A DNA stretch of 64,000 nt, taken from contig NZ_MKFI01000011.1 of assembly GCF_001982635.1 (NCBI RefSeq), positions 124,001-188,000 on the forward strand, in the 5' to 3' direction. Positions 37,029-45,507 of this stretch are shown piece by piece. The DNA comes from Bradyrhizobium mercantei. GTDB taxonomy: Bacteria; Pseudomonadota; Alphaproteobacteria; Rhizobiales; Xanthobacteraceae. Position 1 is the first letter of the stretch. Every line of letters begins with the position of its first letter. A model generated the notes under the pieces. It was not told the DNA's origin, ran no database searches, and worked only from the letters and a program-made list of their open reading frames with translations. Position numbers and translations under genes: made by a program.

Positions 37029-37941
37029 CTGCGATCAGGTTGAACAGCACCACGAGACACGCGAAGACGAAGGTCACGGCCATCACGACCGGCGTATCAT
37101 TGGCGAGGATGGAGGAGATCAGGAGCGAGCCGATGCCGGGAATCCGGAAGATCTGCTCGGTGACGATAGCGCCGCCGAACACGGCGGGCATTTGCAGCGC
37201 GATCAGCGTGACCACCGGGATCATCGCGTTGCGCATCACATGCTTGACGATCACCTTGGCCTGGCCGAGGCCCTTGGCGCGGGCGGTGGTGACGTAGTCG
37301 AGCCGGATCACGTCGAGCATCGCCGAGCGCACGAAGCGGGTCATCGACGCCGCCTGGAACAGGCCGAGCACCATCACCGGCATGATCGCCTGACGGATCA
37401 TCTCGATCGCCCATTTGATCCCGCTGCCCGGCACCTCGGTGTAGACGAAGGGCAGCCAGTCGAGCTTCACGGAGAAGACCAGGATGAACAGGATGCCGGT
37501 GAAGAAGGTCGGCAGCGAGAAGCCGATGAAGGCAAACGTGTTGGCGAGCTGGTCGAAGATCGAATAGGGCCGGGTGGCGGCATAGACGCCGACCGGGATC
37601 GCGATCAGGAGCGCCAAGAGCTGCGAGGAGCCGACCACGTAGAGCGTGGTCGGCAGCCGTTGCAGGATCAGGGTGTCGACATCGACCCGGCTGACGAAGG
37701 AGAAGCCCCAGTCGCCCTGCGCCATCGCGGCGAGCCAGTGCAGGTAGCGGAGATAGATCGGATCGTCGAGGCCGAATTTGGCGCGCAGTGCGGCCTGCAC
37801 CTCGGGCGGCACGTTCGGATTGGTCGCGAGCTCGCTGAACGGGTCGCCCGGCGCGAGCGCCAGCACGACGAACAGGACGAGCGAGATGCCGAGCAGGCTC
37901 GGGATCGCGATCATCAGGCGACGCAGGATATATTGACTCAT
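36985..37941 (-). CDS. Dipeptide-type ABC permease (DppB-like), second system
   Basis: The 318-residue protein begins MSQYILRRLMIAIPSLLGIS and has ALAPGDPFSEL, the loop KFGLDDPIYLRYLHWLAAMA, EAA loop RLDYVTTARAKGLGQAKVIV and the end DVLYGWLDPRISF, all as in DppB. It pairs with the overlapping DppC-like gene. The binding-protein gene lies 137 bp upstream on the same strand, with a fragment of repeat family A in between. Confidence 0.93.
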   Translation of the reverse strand: MSQYILRRLMIAIPSLLGISLVLFVVLALAPGDPFSELATNPNVPPEVQAALRAKFGLDDPIYLRYLHWLAAMAQGDWGFSFVSRVDVDTLILQRLPTTLYVVGSSQLLALLIAIPVGVYAATRPYSIFDQLANTFAFIGFSLPTFFTGILFILVFSVKLDWLPFVYTEVPGSGIKWAIEMIRQAIMPVMVLGLFQAASMTRFVRSAMLDVIRLDYVTTARAKGLGQAKVIVKHVMRNAMIPVVTLIALQMPAVFGGAIVTEQIFRIPGIGSLLISSILANDTPVVMAVTFVFACLVVLFNLIADVLYGWLDPRISFR

Positions 37942-38007
37942 CGAGAGATCATCTAACTAACGCTCGCACCTTGAGCACGTTGATTTCGCTTCCAGTCGAA
38001 AGGCGAG

Positions 38008-38037
38008 CTTCACCTCGCCCCGCGTGCGGGGAGAGGG
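38008..38037. repeat. Fragment of palindromic repeat family A
   Basis: These 30 bp repeat the left end of the 12408 copy: TTCACCTCGCCCCGC, GT, GCGGGGAGAGG, with the CCCCGC/GCGGGG hairpin intact and the rest missing. It lies inside the minus-strand importer operon, between the binding protein and the first permease, where a hairpin could adjust their relative expression. Confidence 0.75.
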
Positions 38038-38078
38038 AGGAGATGCACCCATTCAAGTCAGAGCCTGCCTCACACGGC

Positions 38079-39869
38079 TCAGGCTTCACGATACCAGTCT
38101 TGCAGATTGTCGGTTTGGTTGGCCCAGCCGGACAGCGCGGGCCGCACCGTATTGGAGCAGGCTTCCACCGCGAGGCGATGCATCACCGGGATCACCACGG
38201 TGTCCTGCCACATCAGATCGTTGCACTTGATGTAGAGGTCGGCGCGCTTGATCGGATCGGTCTCGGTGTCGGCGGCGTCGATCGCGGCGTCGAAATCCTT
38301 GTTGACCCAGCGCGGGAAGTTCTGCCCCTGCCACTTGTTCTCCTTGGTGGCGACATTGCGCGACAGATAGCGGCGCATGTGCAGGGCCGGGTCGGGCTGC
38401 GTCATCGGGATCTGGAACATCTCGATGTCGGCGTAGAACTTGGAATAGGTGTCGGGGTTGGCGACGTCGGAGGAGAAGAACACCGAGGCCACCACCGATT
38501 TCAGCTCGACGTCGATGCCGGCCTTCTGGCAGGCCTGCTTGACGATCGCCTGGGTCTTCTGGCGTGGACCGTTGATCGAGGTCTGGTAGAGCAGCTTCAG
38601 CTTCTTGCCGTCCTTCTCGCGGATGCCGTCGGCGCCTGGCTTCCAGCCGGCCTGGTCGAGCAGCGCGCTCGCCTTCTCGACCGAGAATTCCCATTTGGTG
38701 TTCTTGGAGACGAACTCCTCGGGGCCGTTGAGATAGTTGGCGGTGGTGCGGCCGGCGCGGCCGTAGATCGCCTTCTTGACGGACTCGCGGTCGACCAAAA
38801 GCGCCAGCGCCTTGCGCACCGCCGGATCCGACAGGATCGGATGCTTGGTCTTCATCGACGAGCGCTCGCCGTCGACCTCGGTGTTCGGGTCGGTGAAATT
38901 GATGGCGATGAATTCGATGTCGCCGCCGACGGCGTAGAGCGTCTTGCCCTTGCCGCCCTTTTCCAGCCGCAGCAGCACCTCGTCCTCGACCTGGATGTTC
39001 CAGGCGAAGTCATATTCGCCGGTCTGGATCACGGCGCGCGCCGCCGACACCGCGTCGCCGCCGCCCTTCATCTCGATGGTGTCGAAATAGGGCCGGTTCG
39101 GCATGTGGTAGTCATTGTTGATTTCGCCGCGGATCAGGTCGCCCGGCTTGAACTCGACGAATTTGTAGGGGCTGGTGCCGACCGGCTTGAGGTTGTTCGG
39201 CGCCTCGCGCGACTTGCTGCCTTTGTATTCGGCGAACAGGTGTTTCGGAATGATGCAGCCATAGGCACCGACGAAGGCATTGGCCCAGAACGGCGTCGGA
39301 TCCTTGAACTTGATGCGGACCGTGAGGTCGTCGACCTTCTCCACGGTCATGTTGGAATAGGTGCCGCTCGAGACGGCTGCGGTCGCGGGATCGCTGGCAT
39401 ATTCCCAGTTGAACACGACGTCGTCGGCGGTGAAGGGCTTGCCGTCATGCCATTTGACGCCGGGCTTGAGTTTCCACACCACCGTCTTGGCATCGGCGGT
39501 GAGGCCGCCGTTCTGGATCGACGGGATTTCCGCGGCGAGGATCGGGTTGAGATGGCCGTCGACGTCCCAGCTTGCGAGCGGCTCGTAGAACAGCCGCGAG
39601 CCGTCCTGGTCCTTGGTGCCGGTGGCGAAATGTGGATTGAGCAGCGTCGGGCCCTGCCACCACAGAAGCTTCAGCGGACCGCCGCCGCCGCGCTTGGTCG
39701 GCTTGTAGGGATTGGGGCTCTGCGCCATCGCGACGCCGCCGATTGCGAGAATCTGGTTGGCCATCGGCGCGGTGAGGCCGACGGCAATCATTCGCTTGAC
39801 GAAGGCACGGCGATCCATTCGCCCGTCCTTCACGTCGTCGATCATGCCTCGCAGATTGTTGTCGAACAT
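38079..39869 (-). CDS. Extracellular solute-binding protein, family 5, Tat-type signal
   Basis: The 596-residue protein starts MFDNNLRGMIDDVKDGRMDR and has RRAFVKRMIAVGLTAPM, a twin-arginine signal sitting unusually deep (RR at residues 20-21). The family 5 body follows (VVWKLKPGVKWHDGKPFTAD, VGTSPYKFVEFKPGD, VRKALALLVDRESV). It feeds the DppBCDF-like unit downstream. The ATG at 39867-39869 has GAGGGGA 7 bases upstream. Preceding it by 333 bp is the M20 hydrolase, possibly acting on the same ligand. Long length is within the range of Tat-dependent family 5 proteins. Confidence 0.9.
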   Translation of the reverse strand: MFDNNLRGMIDDVKDGRMDRRAFVKRMIAVGLTAPMANQILAIGGVAMAQSPNPYKPTKRGGGGPLKLLWWQGPTLLNPHFATGTKDQDGSRLFYEPLASWDVDGHLNPILAAEIPSIQNGGLTADAKTVVWKLKPGVKWHDGKPFTADDVVFNWEYASDPATAAVSSGTYSNMTVEKVDDLTVRIKFKDPTPFWANAFVGAYGCIIPKHLFAEYKGSKSREAPNNLKPVGTSPYKFVEFKPGDLIRGEINNDYHMPNRPYFDTIEMKGGGDAVSAARAVIQTGEYDFAWNIQVEDEVLLRLEKGGKGKTLYAVGGDIEFIAINFTDPNTEVDGERSSMKTKHPILSDPAVRKALALLVDRESVKKAIYGRAGRTTANYLNGPEEFVSKNTKWEFSVEKASALLDQAGWKPGADGIREKDGKKLKLLYQTSINGPRQKTQAIVKQACQKAGIDVELKSVVASVFFSSDVANPDTYSKFYADIEMFQIPMTQPDPALHMRRYLSRNVATKENKWQGQNFPRWVNKDFDAAIDAADTETDPIKRADLYIKCNDLMWQDTVVIPVMHRLAVEACSNTVRPALSGWANQTDNLQDWYREA

Positions 39870-40202
39870 AGTCCCCTCGGTCCGGCTCACGTGTGATTGC
39901 GGCGGCCGTGGAACCGGCCGCCGTGCTGGCGGCAGATGGCACACCGAATGACCGCGAAGGTCAACGTCTGCCGAGGTCCAGCGCCTAGGTCTTTTGGCTA
40001 TCGCTTGTGCAGAACCTCCCCGCTACGCACATCGGTTCAGCATATCGGTGCCAAAGCGCTGCTATGCGCGCCTCGCACTGCGGAAAATTTGTTCGTTATC
40101 CTTTGTTCCGAGATGCTTTTTTGCCACGCAGCAGTTGTTCTCGCGCTCAGTGGCTGCCGGCCTGCGCATCGCTGCGCAGGTCCGGCCCTTCAGATGCGGC
40201 GC
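39870..40202. other. 333-bp gap with a GC-rich hairpin upstream of the binding-protein gene
   Basis: No gene is supported here. CGGCGGCCG (39900-39908) and CGGCCGCCG (39915-39923) form a perfect 9-bp stem with a 6-base loop, 31 bp before the binding-protein start; on the minus strand it could end transcripts from the M20 gene or fold in the leader. The middle (40010-40150) is lower in GC and probably holds the promoter of the importer. Confidence 0.5.
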
Positions 40203-41621
40203 TCAGGCGACCGACATGTCCAACGGCGGTGCAACATTCGCCGGCAGCGGACTGACATAGGGCGTGCGGGTGGTCCGCTTCTTGAGGTCGGCCTTGGCGG
40301 CCGCGATCAGCTCCGGCTCCAGCAGCGCCTTGACGCCGAGACCGGCCATCGCCTTGGCGGCCTGCACCATCGCCTTGTGCGCGGCAGGCGTCTTGCCCTG
40401 CGCCACAACCTGCCAGGTGTGGAACGGCGTGCCGATTGCAACCGTCGGGGCATGAACCTGTACGGTCGGCACCACCCAGCTGACGTCGCCGACATCGGTC
40501 GAGCCGATCAGCGGATTGCGCTTGGCGTCGATCGGCACCAGGAAATCCGCCAGCGGCCGGTCGGTCGGCTCCATGCCGATCGCGTAGTACACCGAGGCGA
40601 TGTCCTTGTCGGTCAGGGTTGCGCGGATCTTGCCGGCGAAATCCTTGTCGGCATCGTCGAAATGCGGCGGGCCGAGGTCTTCCATGATCCGGTGCAGCGT
40701 CTCTTCCAGCGGCGTGTTGGGCAGGATGTTGGAGACCGCGGAGATGATCTTCATCTCGACCTTGGTCTCGGTCATCAGCGCTGCGCCCTGCGCGATCTTG
40801 TGCACGCGCTCGACCAGCTCGTTCATGCCGGGCAGGTCGCGGGCGCGGATCGAGTAGCGCACCCGGGCATGGGCCTGCACGACGTTGGGCGCGATGCCGC
40901 CGGTGTCGAGCAGCGCGTAATGCACCCGCGCGTCGCTCGGCATGTGCTCGCGCATGTAGTTGACGCCGACATTCATCAATTCCACCGCATCGAGCGCGCT
41001 GCGGCCGAGATGCGGCGAGGCCGCCGCATGCGAGGTGCGCCCGGTGAAGATGAAGTCGGCGCGGGTGTTGGCGAGCGACGGCGTCACCGCCACCTCCCAG
41101 AAGCTGTGCGGATGCCAGGTGATGGCGATGTCGGCGTCTTCGAACGCGCCACAGCGCACCATGAAGGCCTTGGCCGCGCCGCCTTCCTCGGCGGGGCAGC
41201 CGTAATAGCGCACCCGGCCCGGCACCTTGTTGGCGGCGAGCCAGTCCTTCACCGCGGTGGCGGCGAGCAGCGCGGAGGAACCGAGCAGATTGTGGCCGCA
41301 GCCATGGCCGTGGCCGCCGCTCTCGACCGGACGATGCTCGGCGACGCCGGCCTCCTGGCTGAGGCCGGGCAGGGCGTCATATTCGCCGAGGAAGGCGATC
41401 ACGGGTCCGCCTTCGCCCCATTCGCCCATCACCGCGGTCGGAATGTCGGCGACGTTCTCGGTGATGCGGAAACCCTGATGGCGCAGTTCGGCCAGATGTT
41501 CGGCGGATGAGCGCGCCTCGGTGTAGCAGACCTCGGGCATCGCCCAGACCCGGTCGCTCAATTCGATGAAACGCGGCTTGATCGCGTCGACGCCGCGCCA
41601 AACATCACTACGGTTGTCCAT
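40203..41621 (-). CDS. M20-family amidohydrolase, AbgB-like
   Basis: The 472-residue protein has the M20D layout: GEYDALPGLSQEAG with a metal Asp, GHGHGCGHNLLGSSAL (the Cys/His metal site typical of aminobenzoyl-glutamate hydrolase and aminoacylases), the metal Glu pair in YYGCPAEEGGAAK, the lid-domain text FTGRTSHAAASPHLGRSALD, and late GSTDVGDVSW and HTWQVVA. It cleaves an N-acyl amino acid or p-aminobenzoyl-glutamate-like amide. It starts a minus-strand block with a peptide importer, suggesting import followed by hydrolysis. Confidence 0.9.
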   Translation of the reverse strand: MDNRSDVWRGVDAIKPRFIELSDRVWAMPEVCYTEARSSAEHLAELRHQGFRITENVADIPTAVMGEWGEGGPVIAFLGEYDALPGLSQEAGVAEHRPVESGGHGHGCGHNLLGSSALLAATAVKDWLAANKVPGRVRYYGCPAEEGGAAKAFMVRCGAFEDADIAITWHPHSFWEVAVTPSLANTRADFIFTGRTSHAAASPHLGRSALDAVELMNVGVNYMREHMPSDARVHYALLDTGGIAPNVVQAHARVRYSIRARDLPGMNELVERVHKIAQGAALMTETKVEMKIISAVSNILPNTPLEETLHRIMEDLGPPHFDDADKDFAGKIRATLTDKDIASVYYAIGMEPTDRPLADFLVPIDAKRNPLIGSTDVGDVSWVVPTVQVHAPTVAIGTPFHTWQVVAQGKTPAAHKAMVQAAKAMAGLGVKALLEPELIAAAKADLKKRTTRTPYVSPLPANVAPPLDMSVA

Positions 41622-41885
41622 TTGCTTCGGTCCCTTAACTCGCTAGGCGATCTGAAGCGCGAAAGGCTAGCAGCTTGGTGTGGGCGCGCCTAGGGCACAT
41701 GCTTGCAGAGCCGATCCGCAACTATGTCGTCCGGCTTGGTTTCAACGGCGGATATTCCCGGCATGTCGAATTGTGTCTGCCAAGGCTCCAACAGCCAATG
41801 GTCCGACATTGCGAAAGCGACCCACGTATAGTACCCATGCCGCAATGCCCGTTGAAGTAGAATGGGTCGCGAGAGAGGAAGTGAT

Positions 41886-42317
41886 ATGCATCGGATACTC
41901 GCCGTGGTCACTATCGCGATCTTCACCTTGATAATGACGGGTTTCGCACGCGCGGAGAAAATCTACTATCTTCACGATCCTGGCGGCAACACCGCCGCGC
42001 ACATCTTCAAGTACCAGCAAGTCAATGCTGAGTATGATCGCGTGGTGATCGATGGTCGCTGCAAGTCGTCTTGCACGACGGTCCTGGGGACCGTTCCCCT
42101 CAACAAGATCTGCATTACCCCGAGCGGCTACTTCATGTTTCACGCGGCGCATCACGGCGACCGCAGTCTGAACCCCGGCGAGACCCAGCTCATGATGTCG
42201 GCCTATGCGCCCGAGGTTCGCGACTGGGTGATGCGGCACCACGCGCTCGAACAGGTGGACCCTTACACATATCTCTACGCCCGGGATGTAAGATTCATCC
42301 GCCACTGTAGTCGATAG
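41886..42317 (+). CDS. COG3904-like periplasmic protein (ClpP-fold relative)
   Basis: The 143-residue protein has a Sec signal peptide (1-23, ending GFARA) and a core GRCKSSCTTVLGTVP, ICITPSGYFMFHAAHH. This matches the pattern of small periplasmic proteins grouped in COG3904, where a G-x-C-x-S-x-C-T segment resembles the ClpP/crotonase oxyanion turn and is followed by FHAA. No activity is established. GAGAGGAAG precedes the ATG at 41886. It is an isolated gene; a low-GC stretch upstream differs from the neighbours and may mark transfer. Confidence 0.7.
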   Translation: MHRILAVVTIAIFTLIMTGFARAEKIYYLHDPGGNTAAHIFKYQQVNAEYDRVVIDGRCKSSCTTVLGTVPLNKICITPSGYFMFHAAHHGDRSLNPGETQLMMSAYAPEVRDWVMRHHALEQVDPYTYLYARDVRFIRHCSR

Positions 42318-42330
42318 CCCTGCCGTCGCT

Positions 42331-43422
42331 TCATCCCGCGCTGAGCCGCTCCAGGCCTGTCCAATCGAAGGCGATGCCGTGTCCCGGCCGGTCCGGAGCG
42401 ATCGCCATTCCCTGCTCGAGAACCAGCGGATTGGCGATGTAGCGGTCGAGGCCGAAGCCGTGCGCCTCGAGATATGACCGGTTCGGGCATGCCGCCAACA
42501 GATGCACGGTGATGTCATGCGCGCCATGGCTGGTCACCGGGATGTTGAAGGCCTCGGCGAGCCGGGCGATCTTCATGAAGCTGGTCACGCCGCCGCAATT
42601 GGTGACGTCGGGCTCGGCATAGGACAGCGCGCCGCCGGCGATATAGGGCTTGAACTCCCACAGGCTGCGTAGGTTCTCGCCGGCCGCGATCGGCACGCCG
42701 CCGGCCTGCAGGATCCTTGCGTGTCCCGCGACGTCGTCGGGAATGGTGGGCTCCTCGAGCCAGGTCAGGTCGAACGGCTGCAAGGCACGCGCGGCGCGGA
42801 TCGCTTCCTCCACGGTCCATTTCATGTTGGCGTCCGCCATCAGCGGAAACTCGTCGCCGAGATGGCTGCGCATCGTCTTCACGCGCGTCACGTCGGAGGC
42901 GAGGCTCGGCCGGCCGACCTTCATCTTGATCGCGCGAAAACCCCTGGCGAGATTGTCGTCGGTCTGCTTCAGCAAGCCATCCAGCGGCAGATCGAGATCG
43001 ATGCCGCCGGCATAGCAGGGCACGCGGCAATCGAAACCGCCGAGCAGTCGCCACAGCGGCAGCGACGCCCGTCGCGCCTTGAGATCCCACAACGCGATGT
43101 CGAGCGCGGACAGCGCAAGCACCGTCGGCCCGCCGCGGCCGCCATAATGCAGCGTCCACCACACTTTGTGCCAAAGCTGCTCGGTGTCGTCGGCCTCCAT
43201 CCCGCGCGCGATCTCGCTGATTTCGCGGCGCAGGATATCGGCGATGGCGCCGCCGTTGCGGCCGACCGTGTAGGTGTAGCCGGTGCCTTCCGCGCCGTCG
43301 GCATCGCGCGCGCGGATCGTGACGAGCTCGAACGCCGTGATCTCGCCATGCGTGCTGTCACTCAGCACGACCGGAAGCGGGATCTTGTAGAACCCGATGC
43401 TGAAGTCCTTGAGGTTGGCCAC
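42331..43422 (-). CDS. Mandelate racemase/muconate-lactonizing family enzyme (enolase superfamily)
   Basis: The 363-residue enzyme shows the enolase-superfamily set: K-x-K in AIKMKVG, metal ligands Asp in MADANMKW, Glu in WLEEP and Glu in AAGENLR, and the catalytic His region SHGAHDI. These place it in the mandelate racemase subgroup, typically acid-sugar dehydratases or racemases. The start is a GTG at 43422 with TAGGAG upstream; the longer frame to 43494 adds residues unlike the family. No sugar transporter adjoins, so substrate is unknown. Confidence 0.88.
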   Translation of the reverse strand: MANLKDFSIGFYKIPLPVVLSDSTHGEITAFELVTIRARDADGAEGTGYTYTVGRNGGAIADILRREISEIARGMEADDTEQLWHKVWWTLHYGGRGGPTVLALSALDIALWDLKARRASLPLWRLLGGFDCRVPCYAGGIDLDLPLDGLLKQTDDNLARGFRAIKMKVGRPSLASDVTRVKTMRSHLGDEFPLMADANMKWTVEEAIRAARALQPFDLTWLEEPTIPDDVAGHARILQAGGVPIAAGENLRSLWEFKPYIAGGALSYAEPDVTNCGGVTSFMKIARLAEAFNIPVTSHGAHDITVHLLAACPNRSYLEAHGFGLDRYIANPLVLEQGMAIAPDRPGHGIAFDWTGLERLSAG

Positions 43423-43579
43423 GCCGGAACTCCTAGTCGTCGCGATGTGATGTGCAACGCGACTTAGAATTCCAAAAGCTACTGGAAGCCGCAACCGTTT
43501 CCAGCGGAATGGCTGCGTTGAGAGATCATCCTGCCTGCGCGAGGCGCATACGCATCTCGAGCACGCTTCACGCCGTGGC

Positions 43580-43792
43580 CTAATCGGACTTCTTCGGCTT
43601 GTCCCGTTCCGCGCTCTTCAATTCGCGGTCGATCAGCGTGCAGACGCGGCGTTGCGCCAGCAGCCCGAGTCGCACGCGCGTGCTGCCGCGCTTGATCTTG
43701 CCGTTGATCTCGAATGACCAGCTCCAGAGGTCGGGTTCGATATTGGTGAGCGTGTATTGAATGTCCCGGTGTCGATCGATCAGCTTCTTCAT
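43580..43792 (-). CDS. Small conserved-looking protein, 70 residues
   Basis: The product starts MKKLIDRHRDIQYTLTNIEP and contains DLWSWSFEINGKIKRGSTRVRLGLLAQRR, then IDRELK and a Lys/Asp tail. The pattern W-x-W-x-F-x-I-x-G-K followed by LA-x-RRV and IDREL recurs, as I recall, in small unnamed proteins of Bradyrhizobium. One beta hairpin plus one helix is likely. Ribosome site is weak (AAGAAG). Function unknown; it stands alone between the enolase-family gene and a repeat region. Confidence 0.65.
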   Translation of the reverse strand: MKKLIDRHRDIQYTLTNIEPDLWSWSFEINGKIKRGSTRVRLGLLAQRRVCTLIDRELKSAERDKPKKSD

Positions 43793-43979
43793 GCCGTTTC
43801 TTCTTGTTGGCTGAAGCCTGCATAGCCAGATCGAAGCGGCGTCTGTATCCGGATGACTACCTACATATTTGGTCTAAGCGTCCGCGCGGCGGAATTTGCG
43901 CAATCAGAGCGGCGCAACGAAGAGCAAGGATCGGACGGTTGATGTCGCGATGATGCGAAGTTGTGCCCCATTCTCATCT

Positions 43980-44081
43980 GTCATCGCCCGGCTTGACCGG
44001 GCGATCTAGTACGCCGCGGCCATCGGTTCAACAACGACTGCCTCTGGAATACTGGATCACCCGGTCAAGCCGGGTGATGAC
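43980..44081. repeat. Palindromic repeat, family D
   Basis: Arms at 43980-44006 and 44055-44081 are inverted copies with 25 of 27 matches. Each arm is itself palindromic around CCCGG-CTTGA-CCGGG: left GTCATCGCCCGGCTTGACCG, right complementary to GTCATCACCCGGCTTGACCG. The 48-bp centre is unrelated. The CCCGGCTTGACCGGG core is, to my knowledge, widespread between genes in Bradyrhizobium. Confidence 0.8.
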
Positions 44082-44120
44082 ACCGCGTGTTTGACGTCTT
44101 GATCGAGAACCATCCTCGGT

Positions 44121-44146
44121 GTCGTCCCTGCGAAAGCAGGGACGAC
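44121..44146. repeat. Perfect hairpin with GAAA loop
   Basis: GTCGTCCCTGC (44121-44131) and GCAGGGACGAC (44136-44146) give a perfect 11-bp stem closed by a GAAA tetraloop on the plus strand. It lies 27 bp beyond the stop of the minus-strand LuxR-type gene and may end that transcript, or be another short intergenic repeat unit. Confidence 0.65.
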
Positions 44147-44172
44147 GTGTGGAGAGACCTCCGCGCACGCCC

Positions 44173-44547
44173 TCACAAATTGATCACCCCGCGCCGTGCC
44201 GCATGCGCGACGGCGTCGGTGCGGCCGGTGGCGTCGAGCTTGTCGAGCAGGGAGCCGACGTGAAATTTTGCGGTGTGGACCGAAATCCCGAGCCGCTGCG
44301 CGATCATCTTGTTGGATGCGCCCTCGGCCAGCAGCGCCAGCACGTCGAGCTCGCGCGGCGTCAGTTCGAAGTCGCCTGCGCCCGCGGCCTCGCGGTTGCG
44401 CGCGACGATTGCGGCCGCAGCCTGTTCGCCCGGCGCGGCAAGCCGCAGGCCGGCGACGCTGCCGAGCAGGGTCGCCAGCCGGTCGGCGAGGGCGGGATCG
44501 TCGATCTCGAGCGCAATGACGATGTCAGGGGCCGGCTCACTGCTCAC
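44173..44547 (-). CDS. Short LuxR-type transcriptional regulator
   Basis: Of 124 residues, the last 65 form a LuxR/FixJ DNA-binding domain: LTPRELDVLALLAEGASNKM, IAQRLGISVHTAKFHVGSLL, ending in AARRGVINL. The first 60 residues are Ala/Leu-rich and too short for a receiver domain; no phosphorylation Asp pocket is evident. It could be a stripped response regulator working without phosphorylation. The GTG start overlaps the stop of the HtrA-like gene (GTGA), so the pair is co-translated, a linkage suggesting a shared signalling task. Confidence 0.85.
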   Translation of the reverse strand: MSSEPAPDIVIALEIDDPALADRLATLLGSVAGLRLAAPGEQAAAAIVARNREAAGAGDFELTPRELDVLALLAEGASNKMIAQRLGISVHTAKFHVGSLLDKLDATGRTDAVAHAARRGVINL

Positions 44548-45410
44548 GTCTCGGGCCTCTCGCCGACCGTGACCTTGAAGGTCAACGGCTCGCCGCCGCG
44601 ATGCACGGTGAGTTCAACGACGCTGCCGACGCTTTGCGGCCCGAGGCCGCGCGACAGCGCCCGCACGCCCGACAGCTTCTCGCCGTTCACGGCAACGATG
44701 ACGTCGCCCTGGCGGATACCGGCGGCAGCCGAGGGACCGGCCTTGTCGACATTCATCACCATCGCACCGAGGCCGTCGTCGAGACGCACCGGCTGCAACC
44801 CGACGCCGAGATATCCGCGCGCGACGCGGCCGCTCTTCTCGAGCTGGGCTGCGACCCGCTCGATCGTCGCCGCCGGGATCGTCAGCACGCGGCGCGGGCC
44901 GAGCACCGCCATGCCGAACGGCTCGCCCGCGGCATTCAGCGCCAGTCCACCCTGCTGGCTGTGCCGCAGCCGGACGTCGAGCTCGATCCGCGCGTCGATC
45001 TCGCCGCCGCGCAGGCTGCGCCAGGCCGGGCCCGACCGCGCGACCATGCCGAGCCGCGCGATCGGCGCGCCGCGATCGGCCGCGACGATCACCGCGAGGG
45101 ATCCGAGCGCGGGAATTTCGGTCGACAGCTTGACCGGCGCGACGTCGCCATCGACACGCAGCAATGCGATGTCGGTGGTGTGGTCGCGTCCGGCGACGGT
45201 CGCTGACCGGCGGCTGCCGTCGGCGAACTGGATTTCGATCTCGCCCTCGTCGGCCAGCGCTTCGTCGGCGGTGACGATCAGGCCCGCCTTCCAGACGAAG
45301 CCGGAGGCGCGCGCGCGATGCGAATGCACGGAGACGATGGCAGGCGCTGTGCGCGCGATGGTCTCCGCAAGGGCTGATGACAGCGAGGCGAGGATGTTCG
45401 GTTCGGTCAT
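44544..45410 (-). CDS. HtrA/S1C-like protein with degenerate catalytic triad and PDZ domain
   Basis: The 288-residue protein has the HtrA trypsin-like fold (1-185) and one PDZ domain (about 195-285: GYLGVGLQPVRL, AGIRQGDVIVAVNGEKL). The catalytic His position (TNNHV in active enzymes) reads TADEA with Glu50, the Asp is kept (TTDIALL, Asp80), and GNSGGP reads SQQGGL, with Gln153 in place of Ser. It should be inactive as a protease and act by binding. No signal peptide is visible, so it is probably cytoplasmic. An ATG at 45422 is an equally plausible start. It overlaps the LuxR-type gene. Confidence 0.85.
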   Translation of the reverse strand: MTEPNILASLSSALAETIARTAPAIVSVHSHRARASGFVWKAGLIVTADEALADEGEIEIQFADGSRRSATVAGRDHTTDIALLRVDGDVAPVKLSTEIPALGSLAVIVAADRGAPIARLGMVARSGPAWRSLRGGEIDARIELDVRLRHSQQGGLALNAAGEPFGMAVLGPRRVLTIPAATIERVAAQLEKSGRVARGYLGVGLQPVRLDDGLGAMVMNVDKAGPSAAAGIRQGDVIVAVNGEKLSGVRALSRGLGPQSVGSVVELTVHRGGEPLTFKVTVGERPET

Positions 45411-45507
45411 GGGAAACTCCATTGGCTTCCCTCAATCTGGGATGAGGCGGCCGGCGGCGATACTGGCCGGATGGGCAGGGCCCGGACGAGCCGATCGGAA
45501 CCGCAGC

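Larger units (their letters stand above)
43793..44172. other. 380-bp gap filled largely by repeats
   Basis: Apart from the inverted repeats listed at 43980-44081 and 44121-44146 this stretch shows no gene. The part from 43820 to 43975 is lower in GC and carries no recognised signal. Confidence 0.6.

Noticed and set aside
37971..39896. 641-codon open frame on the plus strand
   Set aside because: Antisense to the family 5 binding protein, whose signal peptide, domain and ribosome site are clear.
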